Assembly (NCBI GenBank): GCA_003290165.1
Contig: QNQO01010655.1
Span: 62,001-126,000 of the forward strand
Reading direction: 5' to 3'
DNA from: Berberis thunbergii
Taxonomy: Eukaryota > Streptophyta > Magnoliopsida > Ranunculales > Berberidaceae
Length of the DNA stretch: 64,000 bases
Made by a program: the position numbers and the translations under genes. Positions within the stretch are counted from its first letter, which is position 1; each line of letters starts with the position of its first letter. Shown piece after piece: positions 45,641-57,553 of the stretch. Under the pieces are notes generated by a model. It worked only from the letters and a program-made list of their open reading frames with translations, did not search any database and was not told the DNA's origin.

Positions 45641-48259
45641 GACATTGACTTTGAGGCTGACAAAGTGTAGACATTGGAGGAGGAATATTATGATACTTGG
45701 TTTAGTGGTGGTTTTGGAATGCCTAAAATATGTTTGATATTTTTTTCTAAAAAATGTGACATAACTTTATGCGTATTGATAGTTCAATAGTGACTTTTGG
45801 TACTCATGTAGTTAGGAATATCCGGTGATGTATGCATGTATGTGATGTGTCCCCACTTGGGTATGGATGACGGAGAAGTCATACTTTATATAAGAGAGAC
45901 ATACGGACACTTATATATATATATATGTATGTTCGACACGGAGGTGGTGCGAATGTGGTATCGTCTAAGTAATCAATCCGTTAAAAAATAATAATATGCT
46001 CAAGTCAAATAATGTAAGAAGATAATTGTTTTAATTATTAAATTACAGCTATGTTGTACTCATGCAGGATAACAAGTCTACTAATATTTCTGTCATTGTC
46101 AATATCTACAGAGTAAGTACAAGTAAATACGTATTTATTTATTAGAATGGCATGATTGTCTCGTGGAGGAACTACCTGTTTGTCTTGGTTATTTTGTCGT
46201 ACTAAATTTTCTGTCATGCCATGCTATTTCTTTTATTGATTTTTGGGAACAAAGAAATTTCACACCAGCTTAATTGTTGATCCAAGTGGGTTTTGGCTTA
46301 TTGGGTACATTCATTTGGAAATGTAGCCGACTAGTTTGTTTTCAGGATTTAGTAATTTCGGGCGAGCTTAGAGCAGTTCGTTTCATACGTGACGAGCATT
46401 GTTGGGAGTTGCACATTGTTCGAGAGTTTAGGTCATTTTGTTTGTAGGTGACAGTTTAATCTTTTGTAATAGAACTTGGAGTTTTATTTATTATTTATTG
46501 GGAGAGATACATCCGTGATTAGTTGAATTTGTTAGAGTTGGTTCTACGAGATTTAATATATTTTCCTTCCTTTTGATGGGCTTTTTTTATATCAGTTGTT
46601 TTATTTTCCTATAATTTGTTAAATTGTGCATTTGATTATTTCTCGTAGATGTCAACTGTTACTTTTAGTGAATGATAATTCATGTCCCGATTTTTTGGGA
46701 AACGAATAATCCTACGTAAATTTTGGGATTTTCGTTTTTCTTTGAAAATCGGGGCGTGACAAAAGGCATACTCCCAGCAGATTAAGGGTATCCGCCGAAA
46801 AAAAGAAAATCTTAACACTTTTATTCGCCAGGATAGTGTTTCTAGTGTTTATATTCTCCACATCAATATAAAAAGTGAAATTTCCCTGTCCAAATGCTTA
46901 TTAAAAATTTGTGCCAGCGGTTATAAATTTTAAACTGGAGTTTATATCCGCCATGAACGTTTAAAGTGGGAAAATAATTTATTAGTTATTACTGGCGTTT
47001 ATATGGGCCACTCACCTCACCTTTTCCATTTTGTTTCGCCTCCTTCACGCCATAGCAAAAGTTCCTGACGACAATCCCTGCCGATCAGAGAAGGCTTGAC
47101 GATGGTCCCTGCTTGGTGAGTAGGCTTCCTTGCCTTCCCTTCCCTTATTGTTACAACAAAAATCTTGTTTACTCTGTTCGTCTCTCTATATTCTTTATAT
47201 TGAAATTCCCGTGAGGAAAGCCATTCAACACAATGACTTGGGGGTATAAGCTTGAGTTCTTGTTGTTGTTAGAATTAGAGTAGTCCCAAATATTTACCTA
47301 GCGAATATAGTCTTTTTGTGCCCATAGTATGCCTTTGGTATCATATATTTATCTGTCAGAATTGTTCATTTTTGTAGTAGTGCTAGTTTAGCATGTGTGA
47401 AGCACATAAGTATAAAAAGTATATTTAGACCCAAATACAGAAATTGAATGGTGAAATTTCTCTTCTTCCACCATTTCAAAGACAAACGAGCATAATTTTC
47501 ATCTACTCCTCCTACAACCAATCAACACCACTACCAATTCGTCATCCTCCTTCTCCTTCAAGAAAGAACCAACACAAACTGTCCTCTCCGTCCTCCTCAT
47601 CCTCCTTCCACAACTAGACCAAGATTGCCACCATTTCCTCCTCCCACTTAGGTGCTCGTAGTGTTGGGATCATTTCTAGAACACTGCTGCCATTGTTCAT
47701 TGATTTTTTTTTTTTTTTTTATCAATTGGCAAGGTGTACTAGTCTAAATCTCAAACAATTTATTATGTAATTTGAACCTGGTAAGGAAATTGTCCCAATA
47801 GTAGTATTGTGCAATAATTGATTATTAATTTCTTCAGATAATTTTATATTGATGCAAACCTTAGGCCATGAAATTTATACACAGAAACAGAGAATAAATG
47901 AAATTGATATATATACTTTCAACAATGCTGTCCATTTTATTGACATTATCTTTCATATAAATTAGTAGTTTTATCAGTGACATATATCAGATAAAAGAAA
48001 ACTAGTTGTTGAGTGGAGGAATCCTTGAGCTTTCTCCTGTTAGAATATGTAGGTTTGCACTTAACATAGTTAAGTCTCAATTCAAGATTGATTCTTCTTT
48101 ACAAAAAGAAGGTACAAAAATAAGAAAGTCAGAATATGACACAATTAAAATATTTCATGTTTCTAAAAGGTTATGTCAAAGTTAACTTTATATAAATTAT
48201 ATTAAGTAGTCACGAACAATAACAACAAATCAATAATACAATTTTCAAATTATTTTATT
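45641..48259. other. Transposon-derived AT-rich region without clear genes
   Basis: At 46744-46759 the minus strand carries GTCACGCCCCGATTTT, the kind of tip seen on some plant LTR elements, so part of this region is probably LTR debris. No protein domain was recognised. Confidence 0.4.
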
Positions 48260-48466
48260 TACATCTCCCGGCCACACTTCATTGATGCACAATTCAAACC
48301 AGGTTGTGCACGACACCATGGAACAAAGTAATCAAAACAACATTGATTTTTCTTTAAACCTGACCTGCAGTGGACTGGTATTCCTCTGCCTTTTGAAGGC
48401 GTCGTCATCAACAAAGTCATTCACACTGTCGAAACTATCAACTTAGCAATGTTGTTCATCATCATC
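48260..48466 (-). pseudogene. Decayed paralogue of the cysteine-rich peptide gene
   Basis: The minus strand aligns with the 43.3-kb gene from the signal peptide through the first five cysteines (GIPVHCRSGLKKNQCCFDY). An in-frame TGA interrupts the signal peptide, a cysteine reads Phe, and the C-terminal half is lost or diverged. Confidence 0.75.
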
Positions 48467-48838
48467 TTTTCATCACTTCAATTCTTTTTGTGATATTTCT
48501 ATTCATTGTCTGCCAATGATGTTTATAATTATAGGTGTTAATTGACTCAATAATTTAGCTAAGAAAAAACTCAAAACAAAAATAACTTAACACTTAATTT
48601 CTTGTGTAGTTCTAAACTTGGAGATATGTTTATCAATTTACGGCTTCCGATTATTGCTATGGTTGATGCGAGTAAATTAAAATCATTGTTTGTGGATAGT
48701 ATTTGTTATGAACCAATAACAAAATTATGCTGTCAAAATGACTGATGGGTAACAAATTTAGCTATTTACTGTAATGCCAGTTGTAAGTGGTGACCTCCAA
48801 ATAAACTGTGTTTGTTTCAATTAATATTATGAAACACT

Positions 48839-49506
48839 TGTTACGCACGGAAGCGTTGCAAATGTCGAAATGTAAAGTTACAAACAAAATACTAACAAAT
48901 ACCGGAGACAACCAATTTACGTGATTTGACAAACTTGCCTACGTCCACGATAAATAACAACTTTACTAATGAAATCGAAATAATACAACTGGAGAGAGCT
49001 ACAAAACGTCAATGACGTTACAAATACATGTGTCTAAACGACACCACACAAATATGTTGATTGCGTATAACACAAACAAACAAAACAACAACTCACACTC
49101 TGTCTCACCTCCTTTTCTTCCTCCTCTCTCACAGATTCATATCCAAATGGAAGAAAACCCTAACTCACAAACACAATCAAAGTTCTCACGATTTGGAGGA
49201 TGGATTGTGAAGGGGAAATTCATCATTCTTATATAGCGTGAAGAGGCGGTGGTGGAGGGCGGTGGAAACCCTTCCACCTTCTTCTTTCTTCTACCAGTTG
49301 TTCCAGCCAAACATTTTTACATCCAACTTGTTCATCTTCAATTCCAACCAAGTCCAGCTAATTTTCAGTAGATTCCAACAGATTCCAGCAAGTTCCAACC
49401 TCTTGTGGGTTGTGGTCAACCAATCTCCGCCTCCAATTTGCTGCTGACAAGCCTCACTGACTTCATGGGTTCTTCTTCTTGAACTTTTTGTTTATGTATT
49501 TCAACA
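48839..49506 (-). repeat. Copia 3' LTR (left copy)
   Basis: 668 bp. Shares TAACAAATACC, AACTTTACTAATGAAATCGA-type and GAAGAGGCGGTGGTGGAGGG blocks with the right copy. Confidence 0.9.
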
Positions 49507-49868
49507 ATTTTCCACTTTAGTGAAGATTTCACAAAATCTAAGCCGATCCGAACAAACATACGTCACATCTTCAAAACACTAAGACAAACTTCAACTCTTC
49601 AAACACGCTCATATACGCCATACACCCGAAGGTGTCATACACCAAAACATGCTCAAACTAACAAACCAACTCCACCTTGACTAGGATGGAGTCTCAAACC
49701 AGACTTTTCAGAAACACAATGTGCACAAACTTCCATACTGCATATCTTCATATCTTCTACCAATCGTTTCTTCAACAACTCGTGCATAACTTTCTCACCT
49801 TTACTACCTGCACGCAAATGCCAAACTCTCGAGGTTTCCCTACAAACATCATTGGAGCTATCAGTAAC

Positions 49869-50261
49869 TCACCAGAAACAATATCCATATGGCTTCAACA
49901 ACACAAGTTGTTCCACCAGATTCAACTTTCTGATTACTTGTAATTGTACTCCCCTGCAAGAAGTACAAGTTACACCATTTCGAACTGCTTTCAGAACCAC
50001 TAGTGCACCAGAAACGACCTTTAGAGCTCCACCATTTACCATAACCTTGTAACCTTTGGAATCTAAAGCACTAATGGAGATTAGATGGTTTTTCAAATCA
50101 GGTACATACCGAACATCATTCAAAACCCAAACAAGTCCATTATGCGGCTTCAACTTGATTTTACCTATCCCTGCAATTTTACATTCATCATTATTGCCCA
50201 TATGGACAACACCACCATCCATCTCTCTAAAGTTAGAGAACCAATCCCTATGGGGACACAT
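49869..50261 (-). pseudogene. Copia gag-pre-integrase fragment
   Basis: The minus strand reads MCPHRDWFSNFREMDGGVVH, NDVRYVPDLKNHLISISALD and SKGYKVMVNGGALKVVSGAL, the region just before the Copia integrase. It is followed by unrelated or degraded sequence. Confidence 0.85.
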
Positions 50262-50502
50262 GTGATAGGTAGAACCCGAATCAAGCAGTCACTCATCAGA
50301 ATAACTTACCAATGCTGAAGTTGCAGACAACGAATCTGCATCATTCTCATCCAAATTGTGCACTATATTCGCATTTAACTTTTTCTTTTCTTTTTCTATT
50401 GCAACTTTCAATTTCTCACTGTCAATCTTCTAGTGGCCTTCTAATGACAGTAGCCACATTCATCCCTCGACAAAACCTTATGTCTACAGATTTTTCTCTT
50501 GA

Positions 50503-51215
50503 CTATGATATTCCTTTATCACCATCATTCCTCTTTTCAGATCTTCCCCTCGCTACTAATACTTCCGACGTTGCATTCCTATGGACCTTGAGATCTTTCC
50601 TCCTAAATTCATAATTGAGCAATGTCGTACCCACCTCATCATAATTCAATTCTTCTTTTCCAGTTAACAAAATCGTAACGAGATGCTCATACTCTTCTGG
50701 AAGGGAATTCAAAAGGTACAAAGCCTTATAATTTTATGGAACATTTTCTTTCAATTTCAATAGGTCGGCAATAAGCCTATTGAACTCATCCGAGTGCTCA
50801 AACAAATTAATCCCGAGTCTCATATTCATCCGAAAAATTGTTTTGTGAGGAATAGCTTATTTTGGATGTTCTTCGTCATGTATTTGTCTTCCAACTTTTT
50901 CCATAACATCTTAGCAGAGGTCTCCTTCATAACGAAGTATTTTCGCTCATTTGCTAAACAAAACCTTATTGACCCGCATGCTTGCCAATTCAGCTTGTTT
51001 CATTCTTCTTCTTTCATATTCTCCGGCTTATCTCGTAAAGCATCATCCAAATTATCATTTGCTAACACATTCAGAACTTTGCATTGTCACGTGCCAAAGT
51101 TATTATTTCCATTGAACTTCTCAACGTCAAATTTATCGACTGTAGCGGTAATCATTTTTTGTCCAACCACTGGTTCATGCAGCTTCAAACAAACCCAAAG
51201 AACTAACCTTCGGCT
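50503..51215 (-). pseudogene. Copia gag polyprotein remnant
   Basis: Minus-strand frames read LLNSLPEEYEHLVTILL, LLNYEFRRKDLKVHR and, nearer the LTR, a LWKKLEDKYMTKN-like block in another frame. This is the UBN2-type gag of Copia elements, broken by frame changes. Confidence 0.75.
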
Positions 51216-51227
51216 TTGATACCAATT

Positions 51228-51897
51228 TATTACACGCAAACGCGTTACAAATGCTGAAATGCAAAGTTACAAACAAAATACTAACAAATACCAGAGATAA
51301 CCAATTTACATGGTTCGGCAAACTTGCTTATGTCCACGATAATAAGAACTTTACTAGTGAGATCAAAATATTACAACTGGAGAGAGCTACAAAACGTCAA
51401 TGACGTTACAAATGCATGTGCTTAAATGACGCCACACAAATACGTTGGTTGCGTATAACACAAACAAACAAAACAACAAACCATACTCTCTCTCACCTCT
51501 TTTTCTTCCTCCTCTCTCACAAATTCATATCCAAAGGGAAGAAAACCCTAACTCACAAACACAATCAAAGTTCTCACGATTTGGAGGATGGATTGTGAAG
51601 GGGAAACTCATCCTTCTTATATAGCGTGAAGAGGCGGTGGTGGAGGGCGGTGGAAACCCTTCACCCTTCATCTTTCTTCTACCAGTTGTTCCAGCCAAAC
51701 ATCTTCAGATCCAATTTGTTCATCTTCAATTTCAACCAAGTCTAGCTAATTTCTAGTAGATTCCAGCGAGTTCCAGCCTCTTGTGGGTTGTGGTCGACCA
51801 ATCACCGCCTCCAATTTGCTGCCGACAAGCCTCACCGACTTCATAGGTTATTTTTCTTGAACTCTCTGTTTTCAAACTCTGTTTATGTATTTCAACA
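51228..51897 (-). repeat. Copia 5' LTR (right copy)
   Basis: 670 bp, aligned end to end with 48839-49506. The primer-binding site on the minus strand lies at 51213-51226. Confidence 0.9.
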
Positions 51898-51902
51898 ACA
51901 CT

Positions 51903-53162
51903 TACCAGCGATAATTACCTATTTAGCCAAGCAACATTAGCTCTAACACTTAATGTCACGCCCCGATTTTTAAATAACCTAAATTAATAGATTGTCCAAA
52001 AACCAAGGCATGACATGAACAAATTAAATGGTACAGTCATAAAGCAAAAAATAAAATAATAATCTTCCTCAAAAGTTTTCCTCTCAAAATGAGATCAACA
52101 ATTATCATACTTAAGCCACAAAATAAATCATAAAAGGAATTACATGAATCAATCCCCAAATAAATTTCTGACTCAAAATTTGAGCGTTAATAATTAATCC
52201 CTACATCTGATTACCTAGGATAAACAATAAACTCAATATCTAACCAAAACGTGTCGAATCCTCAGCTATCGCCACGTTGCTAATACCACCTTTGCGCTCC
52301 AATTAACCCTGATAAGTCTTTGGGGCTACACTCATTAAGAACGCACCCAAATTTGTAAAACAATACAAAATTCGGGTTAGTATATTAATACTAGTGTGAG
52401 CAAACTTACAAATTATGTCACAACTAGACAATTAAATATCCATAAAAAAATGCATTTCACCTTAAGGAAGACAGGTAGTTCTCATTCGAGAATCGAAAGA
52501 GCTGTTAGTTTTTTCCTTCAAGGCTAACCTAATACATGCTAAAATCATTCATGAACATTTTCATATTATGATCAATTCAAGTTTTCTTTATGTTCCTTAT
52601 TCTTAGCTTCTTTTCTGCAATCACGCTCTTCTCCTGTGCTGAACACACTTCACCCAAGTGTGTCTCCCTTGCCATCGAAGCCACTCGGAGTGTACATGAC
52701 CCAAGTGGGGTGCCACATTGAGTGTCATGTCATCTCACCCGATGTTCGATACCTGGCAAGTATTTTCTAAATACTACACGTACTATCGAACTCACATGGA
52801 ACGATGTACGATATGCAAGCAAGTTTGCATACCCAAAATTATATCACACGTATACAAGCAAGTTTGTATACAAAAATAATTCATTTTTTCACTTTTTTTT
52901 TTGAGTTGTGGCAAAAAACTTAAATTTCAATTAACTATCAAATGTAGTTTTACTATCACTTCAAGTAAATAAAGTAATATGTAGCAAACAATAAGAAATG
53001 AAATTCCAGTTTGTCTAAAATAAAATACATGACCAAAAATAAATAACAAACAAAGTATTAGACCATCTCATACCGTGGTTGAGAAATTAACAACTAAACA
53101 TTTATATCACACATAAATTTATTTCTCTACAACCTCACTTCTATCAAGAAGTATACTTTCAA
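51903..53162. other. LTR-like debris
   Basis: TGTCACGCCCCGATTTTTAA at 51955 looks like an LTR tip (same motif, opposite strand, near 46750). Farther on, ACTCGGAGTGTACATGACCC and CATGTCATCTCACCCGATGT are of the type found in plant LTRs. There is no second LTR or coding domain in view. Confidence 0.4.
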
Positions 53163-53297
53163 ACATGGGGTACAATTCTCTCCTTCATTCACTTTAACAA
53201 AAGCTAAGATAAGTAAATAAACAATGCTTATTGTTATAGGAATAGGTTTGTTATTATTATATGCTATAGGCATGACACTTTTTGAAGAAAAAGAATT

Positions 53298-53456
53298 CGA
53301 AAATTCTAAATGTTGAGGGAGTGGGCGAGGAAACAGCGAGGGATGGAGAGAGGGAGGGAGGGGACTGTCCATCCCTCGGGATGGACAGTCCCCTCCCTCC
53401 CTCTCTCCATCCCTCGCTGTTTTCCTCGCCCACTCCCTCGACATGTAGAATCGCTC
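53298..53456. mobile_element. Hairpin MITE, Mutator-like family (copy g)
   Basis: 159 bp with arms of about 70 bp that pair almost perfectly (GGGATGGACAGTCCCCTCCC on the right mirrors the left). It starts CGAAAATTCTAAATGTTGAG and ends ACATGTAGAATCGCTC, between perfect 9-bp repeats AAAAGAATT (53289-53297 and 53457-53465). The paralogous segment at 63.41 kb lacks it. Confidence 0.93.
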
Positions 53457-53618
53457 AAAAGAATTATAAAGAACAATGGTTTTTATTTTAGTTACAGTAA
53501 GACTAATGGGCTAAAAGTTAGATGCCATAGGATCCAACTGTACATGCCCGCCAGTAAGAAGGTGGCACCAACTTGGGCTTTAGCTAAACAATAGCAAGTA
53601 TCCAGTTGCATTGGGATT

Positions 53619-54176
53619 TAGGGGTAGGCAAAAATTGATTTAAATTTAGTTAACTGACCGAACCGATTTTCAAATTCAGTTCGATAATCGAGCCGAAATA
53701 TGAGTAGATAGAAAATAATTAAAACCGAACCGATTATAAACGGTTTGAAATCGGTTTACTGTTTTGAACCGACTTATTTATAACTGAACCGACCGATTAA
53801 TTAGATATATATATATATATATATAAATAACTAAATAACATGTAGGTGTCAATACCTTATTAGTGCAACAAATGCACTGCAATACACCCTATTGCACTGA
53901 ATCGCCCCCTTTTCTCAAAGTTTTCAATTTTGGGCTAAAAATTGGGTTTTAAAAAAAATTAGGTTTGTAAAAAAATTGGGCATGTTTTAATGAAAGCCTT
54001 TCAAGTGCTTGAGCCCGAAATTTCGGCCCAACAAAATCGATCCGAAATTCAGTTCAACCGAATTCATCGGTTTACAAATACAAAATTTGGTTTATGTTTG
54101 GGTTTTGGGCAAACCAAATGAAATCGGTTCGAAATCGATTTTGGGCTCAAAACCGAACCGACATTGCCCACCCCTA
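53619..54176. mobile_element. hAT MITE
   Basis: 558 bp with ends TAGGGGTAGGCA and TGCCCACCCCTA. The flanks TTGGGATT and TTGGGACT match at 7 of 8 bases. The duplicate at 63563-63570 reads TTGGGACT, so the original target repeat was perfect. It is rich in GAACCGA / TCGGTTC motifs. Confidence 0.88.
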
Positions 54177-54184
54177 TTGGGACT

Positions 54185-55280
54185 CGCAAAGTTACAATAA
54201 ACCAATTAAATGGTTGAACAAACATAAGGATACTTATGCAGCAGAGTGAACAATCAAATTCACAAATAAATGGTGAATAAGGTTCAAAGTGTGTATCACA
54301 ATGCATACCTGACCTGATTGAAATTGCGTTTTTTTTTATATATCACGTGAACCCAACAAAAATTCCATCAAAGAAGTTGGTAAGACAAAAAAAAAAAAAA
54401 AATAGTAGATCATGGACTATTTGATGGTTCATATTAAAAAAAAAATGTTGGTAAATTGGCTGAGTATGGGTCCTGGAGACACTGAGTTAATTTACAACAG
54501 GACTATGCTGATCGGAAGTCATTTATAAAATTATAATTGCACCATAGTAATGTCACATCAATCAGACATAAGACCGTTTATGAGTTTCTTAGATGGAATC
54601 AAATTTACAACGAACTTTAAAAAAAAAAAAAAACATTTGCCAAGCAAGATTCATTACATCAAATGTCAAGTCATATTAACATGAGATTCAATAATTACAA
54701 ACAACTAATAGAAACATTGAAGAACGGTAAAGTTTTACTCACCGTTTTTGCGAAAACCCCAAAGTTGGAGCAAAAATTCTTCCTCTATCGCCTCCTTTTT
54801 TTTTTTTTTTTTTTTTTTTCTTCTTATGTGTGTACCAAAGAGAAAAGGGGGGTAGATTTCTTTTAAATGAGTTTTAATTAGGGTTTCACTAGCTTTAGCT
54901 AAACACAACCACCACTCATCTTTTACCCACCATCAACCTAAACTTAGGTCTCAAATTCATATCATAAATTAATTATTTACATATCTGTAATAATATTACC
55001 AATTAATAAATATTATCAATTTATAAATATTACTAATTACTAAAATAGTAACATTATATTAGCAAGTAATTGGCAGAGTATTACACTTATAAGGTAAATA
55101 TTATCACAAGTACATGGTTCAAATACGATATATACTCATCCTTAAAAATATCAAGGTTCAAATTGATCAAGTATGACTACATGAATGATTTTTGTGATGA
55201 AAACTACCATGCAAATCCTTTTCAAGGTCAAATTAATACTATATCTTCTTTGACTGTTGTAACATATTATGATTGCCTTA
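54185..55280. other. AT-rich intergenic stretch
   Basis: A-runs (54388, 54437, 54620) and a 24-base T run near 54796. No genes recognised. Confidence 0.4.
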
Positions 55281-55536
55281 CAGGGGGGTATTCAATCATG
55301 GATTTTAATAGAGTCTGAAAGACTTTAAATCTCATAGATTTTAAAATATTTCAAAGGACTTTACAGAATCCACTGAACTTTGATGTATTTTAAGTGACTG
55401 GATTTTGTGGAATTTACAGAATCCACTGGATTTTAATAGATTTTTATTATTGGATTTTATGAATTTTATAAAGGATTGTTATGGATTTCTATTATTCTTA
55501 TTGGCAAAAGAAAGTGCTTTGAACATTGACTAGGGA

Positions 55537-55610
55537 CATCAAGTCTTTGATAGAGTGATGCCATCGAGCTCGCAAACACCAACTTCGAACTTGGCAAAGC
55601 TTCATGAAGC
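55537..55610 (-). pseudogene. PMI1-related gene fragment (second copy)
   Basis: The minus strand reads LHEALPSSKLVFASSMASLYQRL-like sequence and matches 15800-15870 at nearly every base. It adjoins the same TIR-proximal repeat as at 16440-16668, but with about 570 bp less between gene piece and repeat. Confidence 0.8.
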
Positions 55611-56683
55611 AAAATTCTCTACGCGAACAAACCCCAGGCACTCACTGATATAATTATACAACTATAACATCTATTTGTCTAAGTAGCTCTGTTCCAATCC
55701 TTTACTTTGCTTCCACTGCAATCAATTGAGATTACTCAACAGGTAAGTGGATGCATGTGAGTTCTTGTAATCTAACAAGCCATCTCTTCCGAGATTTCTA
55801 TGAGAAATTGTTACCACTTGCTTTTTTTAGTATGATGTGTCATTATTTCTTGTTTCATGTTTACATGTTAATGGAAAAAGTATGCCCATGACCTTCTAGC
55901 ACTATCTGCATCCTGTTTCCATACCTTATTTTATATGCAATCTATGCTGTCAAATGTAAATTTGTGTGAAAATGACATTTGTATTAGTGCTCTCAGTGTT
56001 TGTATTTGAGGATGTGGAGGATAGTCCATTTTCAGCTAGTGTAAACTGTGTAATGATGTCATCATATGAAAAATATGAAAAATGTCTGGTAGGAGGAATT
56101 TTTTTGAATGTGTTCATATTGTGCTTGTGCTTTAATGAAATGAGAGGTCAGGGTTTGTAAATAATTAGCGATCGCTGAAAAACAATCAAAACACTGATAA
56201 AAAAGGAGGGTAGAATGATGAAATGAGAGGCAGACAACTATTAGTAAGTAACGTAATTAAAAAGCATTCTGAAGGTGAATAAGTGAGACATGAACATGTC
56301 TTCTTAAAGCAATTTTTGAACATTCCTGTGTTCTGCTTTACTTAATGGATGAAATAATTTGTAATTCCCATTGGCACATTTTAATCCCTGAAACTATTTT
56401 GTTCTTGCAAACTCCTGTGGTCGTTGACTGAAAAGCATGTGTACCAGTTTTGTTGATTTCTTTTGTCTATCTTGTTTTTGAGTATATGTTTTCTAGCTGT
56501 TATTACCAAATCACAGAAGTTAATACCATTAGCATGGTTGGTTTTAGACACTGCTAAGGCTAAATTTTTTTTTACAAAAAGTAAAAACTCTTACCAATAT
56601 CATGTATCATTGTCTCAAACATGTTTTGGAGATGGAATTTGTTTCCTTAACTAGTTACAGAAACCAAAGAACATAGAAAAGTT

Positions 56684-57133
56684 ATGCCAATGGAACAACC
56701 AGGTCGGGATACAAATGACAGAAGCCCTCAGGTGACAAGAGTTGTACCTTCAAACCAAGCCCGGCCAATGTCTGCTGATGATATCAAGAAAGCAAAGATG
56801 CGTGCAATGTTTATGAAAAGCAAATATGAAAAGAATGGTGGATCTGCTAATGGGAATCAAAAGCAGAAGACAGAAATTTCAAACAAATCTTTGAATCCCC
56901 AATCCACCAATTTACGGTCTATATTAAAGCATCCTATTAAATCCAAACTGGAGGATGACAAGAAACCTGCTATTCTTTCAAATACCTCTTCTACTCCACC
57001 AAGGCCCAAAAGTGAGGAAGATGAGAAACATGCCATTCTTTCCATTACTTGTACTTCCCCACCAAGGCCTGAAATTGAGGTAGAGATGAAACCTGCTATT
57101 TGTTCAAAAACATCTACTACCCCATCAAGGTAA
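56684..57133 (+). pseudogene. LUMINIDEPENDENS-like gene fragment
   Basis: The frame has SNQARPMSADDIKKAKMRAM then FMKSKYEKNGGSANG. This resembles the conserved middle block of the LUMINIDEPENDENS homeobox-type flowering regulators (DIQKAKMRA-x-MQSKYGK). Two imperfect repeats follow (PPRPKSEEDEKHAILS and PPRPEIEVEMKPAICS). The frame runs into a GTAACA donor-like site at 57130. No homeodomain is present. The assignment is moderate. Confidence 0.55.
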
Positions 57134-57322
57134 CACTATATGATTGAAACTTATCACCTGAACGACACATTATGACCAACATTAAAAGATTTCAACTAAT
57201 TGAATACTCTGTTTTTTAATATTAACAATGAAAATATGGGGAAGAAACAAGAAAATACTATGTTGTTATTGAAAAAAAATTTAACAGTAAACCAATCCAG
57301 TCCAACAATACAATGAGAAGTT

Positions 57323-57553
57323 TTGCTTCACAGTAATTTTCGCAACATAGGCACTCAAGTCTCGAATCTCCTACCTCCAACCAAGCTAATTTCATTCCTC
57401 CAAAATGAAGCACAAGCTTTGTTGACATGGAAGAATAGTTTGAATTCAGATACACTCACTTCATGGTCTCTCAGCAATGGTGGGAGTAGTAGTCCTTGTA
57501 ACTGGACTGGAATTCGATGCAATGTAACTGGCACAATTTCTGAACCAAGTTAA
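57323..57553 (+). pseudogene. LRR receptor kinase N-terminal fragment
   Basis: The frame reads NEAQALLTWKNSLNSDTLTS then SPCNWTGIRCNVTGTISE, the LRRNT_2 cap of MIK2-type leucine-rich-repeat receptor kinases (A-LL-WK-SL ... CNW-GI-C). A stop follows before any leucine-rich repeat. Confidence 0.78.

Larger units (their letters stand above)
48839..51897 (-). mobile_element. Copia LTR retrotransposon, internally deleted
   Basis: LTRs at 48839-49506 and 51228-51897 end in TG...CA (one has TA) and are flanked by a perfect 5-bp repeat ACACT (48834-48838 and 51898-51902). On the minus strand a primer-binding site TTGGTATCAAAGCC adjoins the right LTR. The interior encodes a Copia gag remnant and a gag-pre-integrase piece, but no integrase core, RT or RNase H. 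Confidence 0.92.
53163..54184. repeat. Segmental duplicate B (pairs with 63297-64000)
   Basis: Shares GGGTACAATTC, TTGTTATTATTATATGCTAT, GGGCTAAAAGTTAGATGCCA and the hAT MITE start with the right-edge segment. Differences: this copy alone has the hairpin MITE at 53298-53456. Confidence 0.88.
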
